DNA of 27,549 nucleotides from JAHJSY01 sp964557155 (GTDB taxonomy: Bacteria; Patescibacteriota; Minisyncoccia; Minisyncoccales; GWA2-38-27). The notes below the pieces were generated by a model. It worked only from the letters and a program-made list of their open reading frames with translations. It was not told where the DNA came from and made no database searches. Below, one piece after another: positions 1 through 5,780 of this stretch (positions within the stretch are counted from its first letter, which is position 1; each line of letters begins with the position of its first letter). The stretch lies in assembly GCA_964557155.1 (NCBI GenBank), contig CAZKZC010000005.1, positions 1 through 27,549 of the forward strand, in the 5' to 3' direction. The position numbers and the translations under genes were made by a program.

Positions 1-444
1 TCCACCTCTAATTTCAGCTAACAATTTTAAGACATTTTCATAATCTATTTTAGCTGTTTCTAAAATATCTTTTGCTTTTGTATCAGCACTTAAAAGACTT
101 AAAAACAAATGCTCTACTGACATAAACTCATCGCTCATCTTAATTGATTCTTGACGAGCCCTTTCTAAAATCTTCGCCATGTCTTGGGTTAAATAAAACT
201 GACCAAAAGCTTGGGGAGTATTAACATTAGGCAACCTATTTAAAGCTCCTTCGGTTCTTCTTTTTAGAGTTTCTACATCCGCTTTAAGTTTTCTAAACAG
301 GGTTAAAACAACGCTTTCTTCTTGAAGAAGTAAAGCTAAAAGCAGGTGTAATGCATCCACCTGTTGTTGCTTTCTTTCCTGGGCAATAGATTGAGCTTTT
401 AATATGGCTTCTTGAGCTTTTCTAGTAAAATTAGCACCATTCAT
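1..444 (-). CDS. clpB: ClpB-type AAA+ disaggregase, N-terminal part (3' truncated by window edge)
   Basis: 148 codons are open from ATG at 444 to the window edge. The translation starts MNGANFTRKAQEAILKAQ and contains two Clp_N repeats, the second around FMSVEHLFLSLL, and ends in a LAEIRGG motif typical of the linker before the first AAA+ domain. ClpB is an ATP-driven hexamer that extracts polypeptides from aggregates with DnaK/DnaJ; the N domain binds substrate. The AAA+ domains lie outside the window, so ClpB is preferred over ClpC on the Clp_N and linker sequence alone. The start is the first in-frame ATG; no clear Shine-Dalgarno is seen. Downstream of a terminator, it seems to be transcribed separately from htrA. 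Confidence 0.85.
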   Translation of the reverse strand, partial: MNGANFTRKAQEAILKAQSIAQERKQQQVDALHLLLALLLQEESVVLTLFRKLKADVETLKRRTEGALNRLPNVNTPQAFGQFYLTQDMAKILERARQESIKMSDEFMSVEHLFLSLLSADTKAKDILETAKIDYENVLKLLAEIRGG

Positions 445-446
445 AG

Positions 447-482
447 TATGCGAATAGCCTTACGAATAGGCACATGCGAATA
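447..482 (-). promoter_or_regulatory. Triple ATTCG direct repeat in the clpB leader
   Basis: Read on the minus strand, ATTCG occurs three times in 36 nt (twice as ATTCGCAT), 14 and 12 nt apart, immediately before clpB. The central copy lies in a short inverted repeat, GCCT/AGGC. It is not a CIRCE element. A heat-shock operator is possible but this is inference. Confidence 0.35.
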
Positions 483-488
483 TTATTT

Positions 489-515
489 ATTATACTCTTT
501 TTTATCATAAATCAA
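489..515 (-). promoter_or_regulatory. Putative clpB promoter
   Basis: A perfect TATAAT (489-494) is preceded by TTGATT (510-515) with a short 15-nt spacer. Transcription would start near 482, just at the ATTCG repeats. Confidence 0.4.
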
Positions 516-530
516 TAATAAAATCAAGAA

Positions 531-560
531 ACAAAAAGAGCGATTAATGAACCGCTCTTT
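531..560 (-). terminator. Rho-independent terminator of the htrA/Cys-rich operon
   Basis: An 8-bp inverted repeat AAAGAGCG/CGCTCTTT (553-560 with 535-542) is followed on the minus strand by a T-rich tract. The stop codon of the 55-residue protein lies in the loop. Confidence 0.75.
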
Positions 561-711
561 CCCTTTTTTGCAAAAATACGCATTTCCCAGTACCCTTACA
601 GGTCGGACAAATAGGTCTTTTACTTTCGTCATTTTTACATGTGGGACAGCACTCCGTCCCATTACACTCGAAACAAGTTCCATTTTTAACACCTATCTTA
701 CAAACACGCAT
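544..711 (-). CDS. 55-residue cysteine-rich zinc-ribbon-like protein (DnaJ-type CxxCxGxG motif)
   Basis: The ORF runs from ATG at 711 to TAA and has an excellent Shine-Dalgarno (AAAGGAG, 6 nt before ATG). It has nine cysteines (4, 13, 16, 21, 22, 25, 35, 38, 44), forming CxxC pairs at 13/16, 22/25 and 35/38. CPTCKGTGKC at 35-44 matches the CxxCxGxG repeat of the DnaJ/Hsp40 zinc-binding region. It starts 36 nt after the htrA stop and ends in a terminator, so it is probably cotranscribed with htrA. Between htrA and clpB, a role in protein quality control or redox/zinc sensing is plausible but inferred. Overlapping frames on both strands are shadows. I do not recognise a named family. Confidence 0.7.
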   Translation of the reverse strand: MRVCKIGVKNGTCFECNGTECCPTCKNDESKRPICPTCKGTGKCVFLQKRERAVH

Positions 712-747
712 ACTATCTCCTTTTTTTAAAGAACTCTGCTTTTGGAT

Positions 748-1896
748 TTATTCTGGTCTTTCGGTTAAAGTTAATTTAATTTCTAATTCTTGATCATCGC
801 GTAAAATCTTTAAAGTAACTTCTTCTCCTGGATTGTATTTTAAAATAATCTCGGCTAAAGAATTTTCAATATTAATTTTCTCATTATTTATTTCTAAGAC
901 AACATCTCTCTTTTTCAGCCCTACTTCTTCTGCCGGCGAGCCAGGAGTAATTTCAGCAATTAGAACACCGCAATCAGCCGTTAGACCATATTCTTCTTTA
1001 ACTTTCTCGTTAACCATCAAATAACGAATACCGATAAATGGATAAACAATTCTGCCTATTGTTTGAATTTGTTCTATAGCCCTTTTAGCCTTATTGATTG
1101 GAATAGCAAAACCAATACTTTGAGCATCTAGAGCCATAGCTGTGTTTATCCCAATAACTTTTCCTTCTAGGCTCAAAAGCGGGCCACCCGAATTTCCCCT
1201 ATTAATTGCTGCATCTGTCTGAATAATATCTTCTAAAGTTTCAACGAAAGTACCACCCGAAGCGGTAATTGTTCTACCTAATCCAGAAACAACCCCCGTT
1301 GAAACAGTATTTTTAAATTCTGCTAAAGCGTTACCAATAGCAATTACGGTTTGGCCAGGCCTTAAATCGTCTGAATCTCCTAGCTCCAATACTGGAAATA
1401 ATTTATCTTCTTGGCTTATTTTTATTATAGCTAAATCCTGGAGAGGATCTCTAGCTAAAACTTTTGCCGAGAACTCTTCGCCATTGCTAGTAAAAACCGT
1501 ATATTCTGCTTTTTCATCTAAGACCACATGTTTGTTAGTTAGAATTAAGCCATCATCAGAAACAATAAATCCAGTCCCTCCGCCCTTTTCTCCTACAACA
1601 ACACTAACCACAGCTGGTGAACTTTTTTCAACTGCCTTAACTATTGGATCATCTATAATCTCTTCAATCTGCATGATATCTTCAACTTTTACAAATGGCT
1701 TAACATCTGTTCTATCAATATTATTACTAAATTGGAAATAAAAGAAAGTACTGGTCGCAGCACCTGATATAAAGCCGAAAACAATAGAAAGAGAAACCGC
1801 TAAAGTAACAATTTTAATATTGTTTTTCCTTCTTCCTCTTAACACTTTCTTGATCTTTTCGGAAAAATTAAATTTTGGTAAATCATATAATCCCAT
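748..1896 (-). CDS. htrA: HtrA/DegP-like membrane-anchored serine protease
   Basis: The 382-residue protein has a short cytoplasmic N terminus, one membrane segment (about 28-54), a trypsin-like domain (about 80-280) and a C-terminal PDZ domain (about 290-380). The catalytic triad is visible: His123 in LTNKHVV, Asp154 in DPLQDLAI and Ser236 in RGNSGGPL. HtrA proteases degrade misfolded proteins at the outer face of the membrane. The frame is open upstream to 2055, but that part reads through the preceding terminator and a target-gene repeat, so ATG at 1896 is chosen. It lies 7 nt after a perfect -10 box, implying a nearly leaderless mRNA. The Cys-rich gene follows. Confidence 0.93.
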   Translation of the reverse strand: MGLYDLPKFNFSEKIKKVLRGRRKNNIKIVTLAVSLSIVFGFISGAATSTFFYFQFSNNIDRTDVKPFVKVEDIMQIEEIIDDPIVKAVEKSSPAVVSVVVGEKGGGTGFIVSDDGLILTNKHVVLDEKAEYTVFTSNGEEFSAKVLARDPLQDLAIIKISQEDKLFPVLELGDSDDLRPGQTVIAIGNALAEFKNTVSTGVVSGLGRTITASGGTFVETLEDIIQTDAAINRGNSGGPLLSLEGKVIGINTAMALDAQSIGFAIPINKAKRAIEQIQTIGRIVYPFIGIRYLMVNEKVKEEYGLTADCGVLIAEITPGSPAEEVGLKKRDVVLEINNEKINIENSLAEIILKYNPGEEVTLKILRDDQELEIKLTLTERPE

Positions 1897-1903
1897 ATCG
1901 TTT

Positions 1904-1932
1904 ATTATATAAAAAAAGGTCTTGCTTTGCAA
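1904..1932 (-). promoter_or_regulatory. htrA promoter embedded in the upstream terminator
   Basis: TTGCAA (1927-1932), a 17-nt spacer and TATAAT (1904-1909) precede the htrA ATG by 7 nt. The -35 box is the loop and stem of the target-1 terminator hairpin, and its T-tract forms part of the spacer. Confidence 0.65.
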
Positions 1933-1939
1933 CAAGACC
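1911..1939 (-). terminator. Terminator of DGR target gene 1
   Basis: GGTCTTG/CAAGACC stem (7 bp, 1918-1939) followed on the minus strand by seven T. A near copy lies behind target gene 2 at 4174-4201. Confidence 0.8.
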
Positions 1940-1969
1940 CTTGCTTTTTCTTGCTTTCTAAGAGGTCTT

Positions 1970-1990
1970 AATTTTGCCTTCGGCAAAATT
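1970..1990 (-). other. DGR target hairpin downstream of VR1
   Basis: A perfect 9-bp inverted repeat AATTTTGCC/GGCAAAATT with a 3-nt loop lies 11 nt after the last TR-matching base of VR1 and overlaps the target stop codon. Hairpins or cruciforms just downstream of VR are known DGR target-recognition elements. The identical element follows VR2. Confidence 0.75.
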
Positions 1991-2696
1991 ATGACTGGAA
2001 AGAAACTACGGTGCGGACACGCCAACGCGAATAAGCATCCTGCGGAGAACACCAATCCACGTCCAACTCACCACCGCGCCAATCCACGATCGGAACAGAA
2101 CCATCCGAAAAGCGAGAACCCGTACAGATAGTTATGTTTTCTACATCTAAATGTTCTTTTGTCTCATCCCAGTATTTCAGTTCAAGGATTAGATGTTCGG
2201 TCAGAGTAATTCCTGGCATCTTTTGCTCTTTTGCTTGTTCGGCAGAAATATTCTTGTTTTCTTTATCAGCTTCTTGCCTGTCTCTGACCCAAATAGCGTA
2301 AGTTTCTTTTGGCTCACGATCATTATGGGTTACGGCTTCATTCAAATCTTCTGTCCATTTCCAACAAGGAAAATGCTTAGCACACGCTTCATAAATCCGA
2401 TTCGGCGTCATTCCCTTAGGCACGATGATGAGACGATCGAAGCCTTCTTGCTTTAGGGGAGTTTTGAGATCTGATAGATCCAACTCCATGCTAAAATACT
2501 TTTGGAAGAAGGTTTGCCAGTCCCATAGCCTTGGAAGTAAAATTCCCGACAAAGCTTGTGTCAAATCTTTCGGGTTTTGTATCCACCTCTGTGCTATTTT
2601 CCAAGGCATCTCAAGAGGCAAAGCTGCAAGAACTCTAATATACAATTCTCTTTGTTGGCCAGCTGTCATTTGCTTTTGGGCATTATCAGTTTTCAT
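1989..2696 (-). CDS. DGR target (variable) protein 1
   Basis: The 235-residue protein ends in the variable region (about residues 192-231). Trp framework residues (DWR, VDWC, SRWRVR) surround codons that differ from the template; C-terminal variable domains of DGR targets usually have a C-type-lectin fold, which is inferred here. Residues 60-195 are close to target 2, while residues 1-58 are unrelated to it. No signal peptide or membrane segment is seen. ATG at 2696 is preferred to the in-frame ATG at 2702 because AAAGGGA lies about 7 nt upstream; it also gives the same length as target 2. It has its own promoter, which overlaps the RT gene end, and a terminator follows. The ligand is unknown. 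Confidence 0.85.
   Translation of the reverse strand: MKTDNAQKQMTAGQQRELYIRVLAALPLEMPWKIAQRWIQNPKDLTQALSGILLPRLWDWQTFFQKYFSMELDLSDLKTPLKQEGFDRLIIVPKGMTPNRIYEACAKHFPCWKWTEDLNEAVTHNDREPKETYAIWVRDRQEADKENKNISAEQAKEQKMPGITLTEHLILELKYWDETKEHLDVENITICTGSRFSDGSVPIVDWRGGELDVDWCSPQDAYSRWRVRTVVSFQS
2002..2123 (-). repeat. DGR variable repeat VR1
   Basis: 122 nt aligned without gaps to the TR at 3871-3992. By hand count there are 16 differences, all where the TR has adenine. Changed codons include AAT to TCT, GAT, TAT and CGT, AAC to CGC and GAC, AAG to GAG, and GAT to GGT. The GC-rich 3' end (GGCGTGTCCGCACC) is unchanged, as expected for the IMH. One A-to-T difference beyond it is shared with VR2. Confidence 0.95.
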
Positions 2697-2770
2697 GATC
2701 ATTCCCTTTCAAATTTTGTCGCTCTGCGACAGTTTTAAAGAACAATAGATAAAACACATTGTTTTATTTC
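2697..2770 (-). promoter_or_regulatory. Structured 5' leader of target 1: palindrome, boxA-like motif, SD-proximal hairpin
   Basis: In transcript order it has a perfect palindrome ATAAAACA/TGTTTTAT (2749-2767), then TGTTCTTTAAAACT (GTTCTTT at 2737-2743), close to the rrn boxA of Bacillus (TGTTCTTTGAAAACT) and E. coli (TGCTCTTTAACA). A 6-bp hairpin TGTCGC/GCGACA (2717-2731) stands just before the Shine-Dalgarno. The target 2 leader has the first two elements at the same spacing. Confidence 0.55.
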
Positions 2771-2776
2771 TCATTC

Positions 2777-2806
2777 ATTATAACAGAATAAGTTGGACTT
2801 TGTCAA
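2777..2806 (-). promoter_or_regulatory. Consensus promoter of DGR target 1
   Basis: Perfect TTGACA (2801-2806), an 18-nt spacer and perfect TATAAT (2777-2782). It lies over the last codons of the RT gene, whose TAA stop is inside the -10 box. Confidence 0.85.
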
Positions 2807-3830
2807 TGTCTGCAATTTTTAATATTTCTTTTTCAACCTTAAGACCCTTGCAGTGTTTAAGAATTCCAAGATATGAATTTAATGTTTGCTTAAAAGAATA
2901 TGAACTTATAATTTTCTTATCTAGCTGATTTTTCCTAATTTTTATTTTTTTGAAAGCTCTTTTTTTAGTTTTCGTTCGTAAAACTTTATAATGATAAAAA
3001 GATACATATCCTAAAAAATCAATGCCTTGATTCGCTTTTTTTATTGTAACCTTGCTTGGATGTAAATTAATTTTTAAGTTTTCTCGTAAAAAACAATCTA
3101 TTTCTTTTATAAGATTTCTTAAATACTTCTCATCCTTGCTTAATATAACAAAATCATCGCAATAACGAACATAATACTTAACTTTTAATTTATGTTTCAT
3201 AAATTGATCCAATTCATTCAAATAAATATTAGCAAAAAGCTGGCTCGTCACATTGCCTAGAGGGATTCCTTTGTTAGGATATTTCTTAAAACTTTTAATA
3301 ATTTTATTTATTAACCACAATGTATTTTTCTCTGAAACTTTATTTTTAATTAATTTCATAAGAACATCGTGAGATACACTATCGAAAAATTTCTGGACAT
3401 CACACTTCAAAACAAATACATTTGACCTATAATTATTACTTTCTTTTCTGATAAAGTCGTTTAGTCTATAAACTGCGTTATGTGTTCCCTTGCCTATTCT
3501 TGAAGAATATGAGTCGAAAATAAAGCTTTTATCAAAAATTTTATATAAAATACGAAATACGGCCTGATTTAATACCCTGTCTCTCACCGAAGCCTTGTGA
3601 ATATTACGAAGCTTAGGATCTCTAATGTAAAAAGACACATACTCATCTGGTATCCAAGTTTTATTTTTTAATTTATTATGAATTTCGGATAAATTTTTTC
3701 CTAGACTACTTTTAAAGAATCGCACATCAATTTTTTGAAGTTTTCCCTCTTTAAATTCTCTCCAAGCAAAAAATAAATTATTAAGAGAAATAATATTGTC
3801 AAAAATATCATGAGAATTTTTATTATTCAT
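2778..3830 (-). CDS. DGR reverse transcriptase
   Basis: The 350-residue protein has the fingers/palm motifs of a group II-intron-like RT. Motif A is KCDVQKFFDSVSH (Asp144), motif B is GIPLGNVTSQLFANIYL (188-204) with the GxxxSQ signature of DGR RTs, the catalytic box is YCDD (223-226) and FLGY follows (272-275). No endonuclease or maturase X domain is seen. The enzyme copies TR RNA into adenine-mutagenised cDNA that replaces VR. The frame stays open upstream through the TR to 3956, but ATG at 3830 starts the conserved protein and lies 40 nt after the TR. No good Shine-Dalgarno is seen. It was assigned to a DGR because of the adjacent TR/VR pairs. Confidence 0.93.
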   Translation of the reverse strand: MNNKNSHDIFDNIISLNNLFFAWREFKEGKLQKIDVRFFKSSLGKNLSEIHNKLKNKTWIPDEYVSFYIRDPKLRNIHKASVRDRVLNQAVFRILYKIFDKSFIFDSYSSRIGKGTHNAVYRLNDFIRKESNNYRSNVFVLKCDVQKFFDSVSHDVLMKLIKNKVSEKNTLWLINKIIKSFKKYPNKGIPLGNVTSQLFANIYLNELDQFMKHKLKVKYYVRYCDDFVILSKDEKYLRNLIKEIDCFLRENLKINLHPSKVTIKKANQGIDFLGYVSFYHYKVLRTKTKKRAFKKIKIRKNQLDKKIISSYSFKQTLNSYLGILKHCKGLKVEKEILKIADIDKVQLILL

Positions 3831-3840
3831 AAATTCATAA

Positions 3841-3869
3841 TATAAAACTCCGATTTGCGGAGTTTTATA
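3841..3869 (-). other. Long hairpin between TR and RT
   Basis: A perfect 12-bp inverted repeat TATAAAACTCCG/CGGAGTTTTATA with a 5-nt loop starts 1 nt after the TR and ends 10 nt before the RT start codon. It could mark the TR RNA 3' boundary or control RT translation. Confidence 0.7.
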
Positions 3870-3870
3870 C

Positions 3871-3992
3871 GAAACTTCGGTGCGGACACGCCAATTCGAA
3901 TTAGCATTCTGCGGATTACACCAATTCACGTTCAACTTACCATCGTTCCAATTCACGATCGGAACATTACCATCCGAAAAGCGAGAACCCGT
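3871..3992 (-). repeat. DGR template repeat (TR)
   Basis: The 122-nt TR matches VR1 (2002-2123) and VR2 (4264-4384). In the target frame it has nine AAY codons (seven AAT, two AAC) and 23 adenines between the first and last mutable codon. AAY codons can vary widely without creating stops, a known TR feature. The order on the minus strand is target 2, TR, RT, target 1. It is non-coding here, although the frame is open into the RT. Confidence 0.96.
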
Positions 3993-4112
3993 AAAATTTA
4001 TTTAATTCCGTCCATTTCACCAATAATTTTATACAAAATTATCTGTGTTATCCTTTCTTAAAAGGTTTAATTTTGAATCTAAATTCATAGAACTAAACAA
4101 GCAGTTTCTTTC

Positions 4113-4162
4113 GGAGCTTTACAGCTCCTCTAACACATTAGCAAATATATGGAAATATGCAA
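4113..4162 (-). promoter_or_regulatory. Possible TR/RT promoter and 5' hairpin
   Basis: TTGCAT (4157-4162), a 16-nt spacer and an extended -10 TGCTAATGT (box at 4135-4140) would start RNA near 4128. There GGAGCT/AGCTCC closes a GTAA (GNRA) tetraloop (4113-4128). The 120 nt from there to the TR holds no convincing gene, only a 17-codon ORF. Confidence 0.4.
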
Positions 4163-4173
4163 GTTTTTAAAAT

Positions 4174-4201
4174 AAAAAAGGTCTCGTTTTGCAACAAGAC
4201 C
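4174..4201 (-). terminator. Terminator of DGR target gene 2
   Basis: GGTCTTG pairs with CGAGACC (one G-U pair; 4180-4201) and is followed on the minus strand by six T. It belongs to a block of about 95 bp that is almost identical behind target 1. Confidence 0.7.
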
Positions 4202-4231
4202 CTTGCTTTTTCTTGCTTTCTAAGAGGTCTT

Positions 4232-4252
4232 AATTTTGCCTTCGGCAAAATT
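4232..4252 (-). other. DGR target hairpin downstream of VR2
   Basis: Identical to the VR1 hairpin: 9-bp AATTTTGCC/GGCAAAATT stem, 3-nt loop, 11 nt after VR2, overlapping the stop codon. Confidence 0.75.
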
Positions 4253-4958
4253 ATGACTGGAAAGAAACTACGGTGCGGACACGCCAACGCGAATGAGCAC
4301 TCCGCGGACGACACCAATCCACGCACAACTCACCATCGTGCCAATACACGAGCGGAACATCACCATCCGAAAAGCGAGAACCCGAACAAATAGTTAGGTT
4401 TTCTACATCTAGATGCTCTCCTGTTTCGTCCCAATATTTCAATTCAAACATCAGGCGTTCGTCTAGAGTAATTCCTTGTATTTTTTGCTCTTTTGCTTGT
4501 TCGGCAGAGATATTCTTGTTTTCTTCATCAGCTTCTTTTCTGTTTCGAACCCAGATAGCGTAAGTTTCTTTCGGCTCACGATCATTATGGGCTACGGTTT
4601 CATTCAAATCTTCTGTCCATTTCCAACAAGGAAAATTCTTAGCACACGCTTCATAAATCCGATTCGGCGTCATTCCCTTAGGCACGATGATGAGACGATC
4701 GAAGCCTTCTTGCTTTAGGGGAGTTTTGAGATCTGATAGATCCAACTCCATGCTAAAATACTTTTGGAAGAAGGTTTGCCAATCTAACTGCCACAATAAA
4801 GCCTTCTTTAATGCTTCCGAAACAGAATTCGCTAACTCTCTTTTGTGTGAGTTCCAATATCTTATTTCTTCCCCTGACAAATTAGTCGGGGCACTTTGAG
4901 CGAAAGCACAAACAAATTCTTTCATTTCGCCCAATGTTACTGGAGCTGTACCTCTCAT
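4251..4958 (-). CDS. DGR target (variable) protein 2
   Basis: This 235-residue paralogue of target 1 has ATG at 4958 with AAGGAG 7 nt upstream. Residues 1-58 differ from target 1, suggesting an exchangeable N-terminal module. From LDWQTFFQKYF onward the two proteins match closely, including a 144-bp stretch of DNA identity. Its variable C terminus has the same Trp framework with different residues (for example CVDWCRPRSAHSRW). No signal peptide or membrane segment is seen. Its promoter overlaps the stop codon of the upstream glycosyltransferase gene. Two targets fed by one TR suggests that a single diversification event could supply either one. Confidence 0.85.
   Translation of the reverse strand: MRGTAPVTLGEMKEFVCAFAQSAPTNLSGEEIRYWNSHKRELANSVSEALKKALLWQLDWQTFFQKYFSMELDLSDLKTPLKQEGFDRLIIVPKGMTPNRIYEACAKNFPCWKWTEDLNETVAHNDREPKETYAIWVRNRKEADEENKNISAEQAKEQKIQGITLDERLMFELKYWDETGEHLDVENLTICSGSRFSDGDVPLVYWHDGELCVDWCRPRSAHSRWRVRTVVSFQS
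4264..4384 (-). repeat. DGR variable repeat VR2
   Basis: 121 nt aligned without gaps to the TR, with 16 differences, all at TR adenines. Changes include AAT to GAT, TAT, CGT, AGT and CAT, ATC to CTC, AAC to CAC and TGC, and CAG to CGG. Three mutated codons (GAG, GAT, CGT) and the 3' A-to-T change are the same as in VR1. Confidence 0.95.
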
Positions 4959-4983
4959 GGTCGGTCTCCTTAAATAGATTTAC

Positions 4984-5053
4984 AAAGAACTTTTAACGAA
5001 ACAATGCGTTTTGTTTTCTTATCGAGTATAACAAAATTATTTCTTTTTGTCAA
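4984..5053 (-). promoter_or_regulatory. Promoter and leader of DGR target 2
   Basis: TTGACA (5048-5053), a 17-nt spacer and TATACT (5025-5030). About 22 nt after the -10 centre lies an imperfect palindrome, GAAACAATGCGTTTTG on the plus strand (4998-5013). It matches the target-1 element AAAACAATGTGTTTTA at the same distance. GTTCTTT (4984-4990) follows 40 nt after the -10 start. The stop codon of the glycosyltransferase is inside the -35 box. Confidence 0.8.
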
Positions 5054-5769
5054 TATTTTTTATTTTTCAAATGGTCAAAGTTGTATTTGAAGATATCTTT
5101 TTTGACAGGACCAATGAAGATCATGTGGCCTTCACAAAGAAGATATTTTGAATAAGTTTTAAACCAACCTTCTTTTTCAAATCTCCTATCTGAAACATGA
5201 AGCTTAGCTGATTTTAATATTCCATATTTACTAAGCTTCCCTGCTCTTCTAGCTAAATCATGGTCTTCAGCCAAAGTTATATTCTCATTATATCCCTTCA
5301 ACTTATTAAAAAGCTTTTTTTTTATCAAAATTCCCATAGCCGCATGGGGAAGAGTTTTTTCTAAAAGAAAGATTGGGATATTATAGAAAAAAGTAAAAAA
5401 GAAACTTGCTAGTTTTTTCTTTTTACTCTTTTCAATAGGTGCTAAAAAGAATGTTGCTATTCCAAGATTTCTTTTCTTAAATTCTTTCAGTATTTTTCCA
5501 AAAACTCTTTCTGGCAAAACAACATCGGCATCTAAAAACAAGAGGCGTCCTCCTTTAGACGCTTTGGCTCCATTATTTCTTCCTTCAGCTGGCGATCCCC
5601 CTTTAACAATTTTACATTTATACTCTTTAGCAATTTCTAAGGTTTTGTCTTTTGAACCATTATCGGCGATAATTATTTCGTAATCATCAAAATCCTGCTT
5701 CTCTATTGACTGAAGTAGTTTCTTCAAATGTTTTTCTTCGTTCATTGTTGGTATTATAATGGATAACAT
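5050..5769 (-). CDS. Family 2 glycosyltransferase
   Basis: The 239-residue protein has a GT-A fold: an N-terminal nucleotide-sugar site (MLSIIIPTMNEE, then IIADNGSKDKT) and a metal-binding DAD (80-82). AEDHDLARRAGK near 165-178 fits the catalytic ED loop. The middle (FFFTFFYNIPIFLL, about 123-136) is hydrophobic and may associate with the membrane. Such enzymes add sugars to lipids, polysaccharides or proteins; the substrate cannot be read. There is no Shine-Dalgarno before ATG 5769. It lies between the DGR and the nested palindrome, and its final bases form the target-2 promoter. Confidence 0.85.
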   Translation of the reverse strand: MLSIIIPTMNEEKHLKKLLQSIEKQDFDDYEIIIADNGSKDKTLEIAKEYKCKIVKGGSPAEGRNNGAKASKGGRLLFLDADVVLPERVFGKILKEFKKRNLGIATFFLAPIEKSKKKKLASFFFTFFYNIPIFLLEKTLPHAAMGILIKKKLFNKLKGYNENITLAEDHDLARRAGKLSKYGILKSAKLHVSDRRFEKEGWFKTYSKYLLCEGHMIFIGPVKKDIFKYNFDHLKNKKY

Positions 5770-5780
5770 ATAATAACTAT

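Noticed and set aside
1897..2055. 53-residue N-terminal extension of HtrA
   Set aside because: It reads through the target-1 terminator and the VR1 downstream block, and the same extension appears as a separate ORF behind target 2; ATG 1896 has its own promoter.
3831..3956. Extension of the RT frame into the TR
   Set aside because: The frame is open because the TR mirrors the target coding frame; the RT homology begins after 3830 and a 12-bp hairpin lies between.
3993..4250. A small Avd gene between target 2 and TR
   Set aside because: The longest minus-strand frame with ATG is 17 codons; Avd is over 100 residues.
4138..4326. 62-codon minus-strand ORF around the target-2 terminator
   Set aside because: It is the alternate frame of the VR2 3' block and lacks a ribosome-binding site or protein features.
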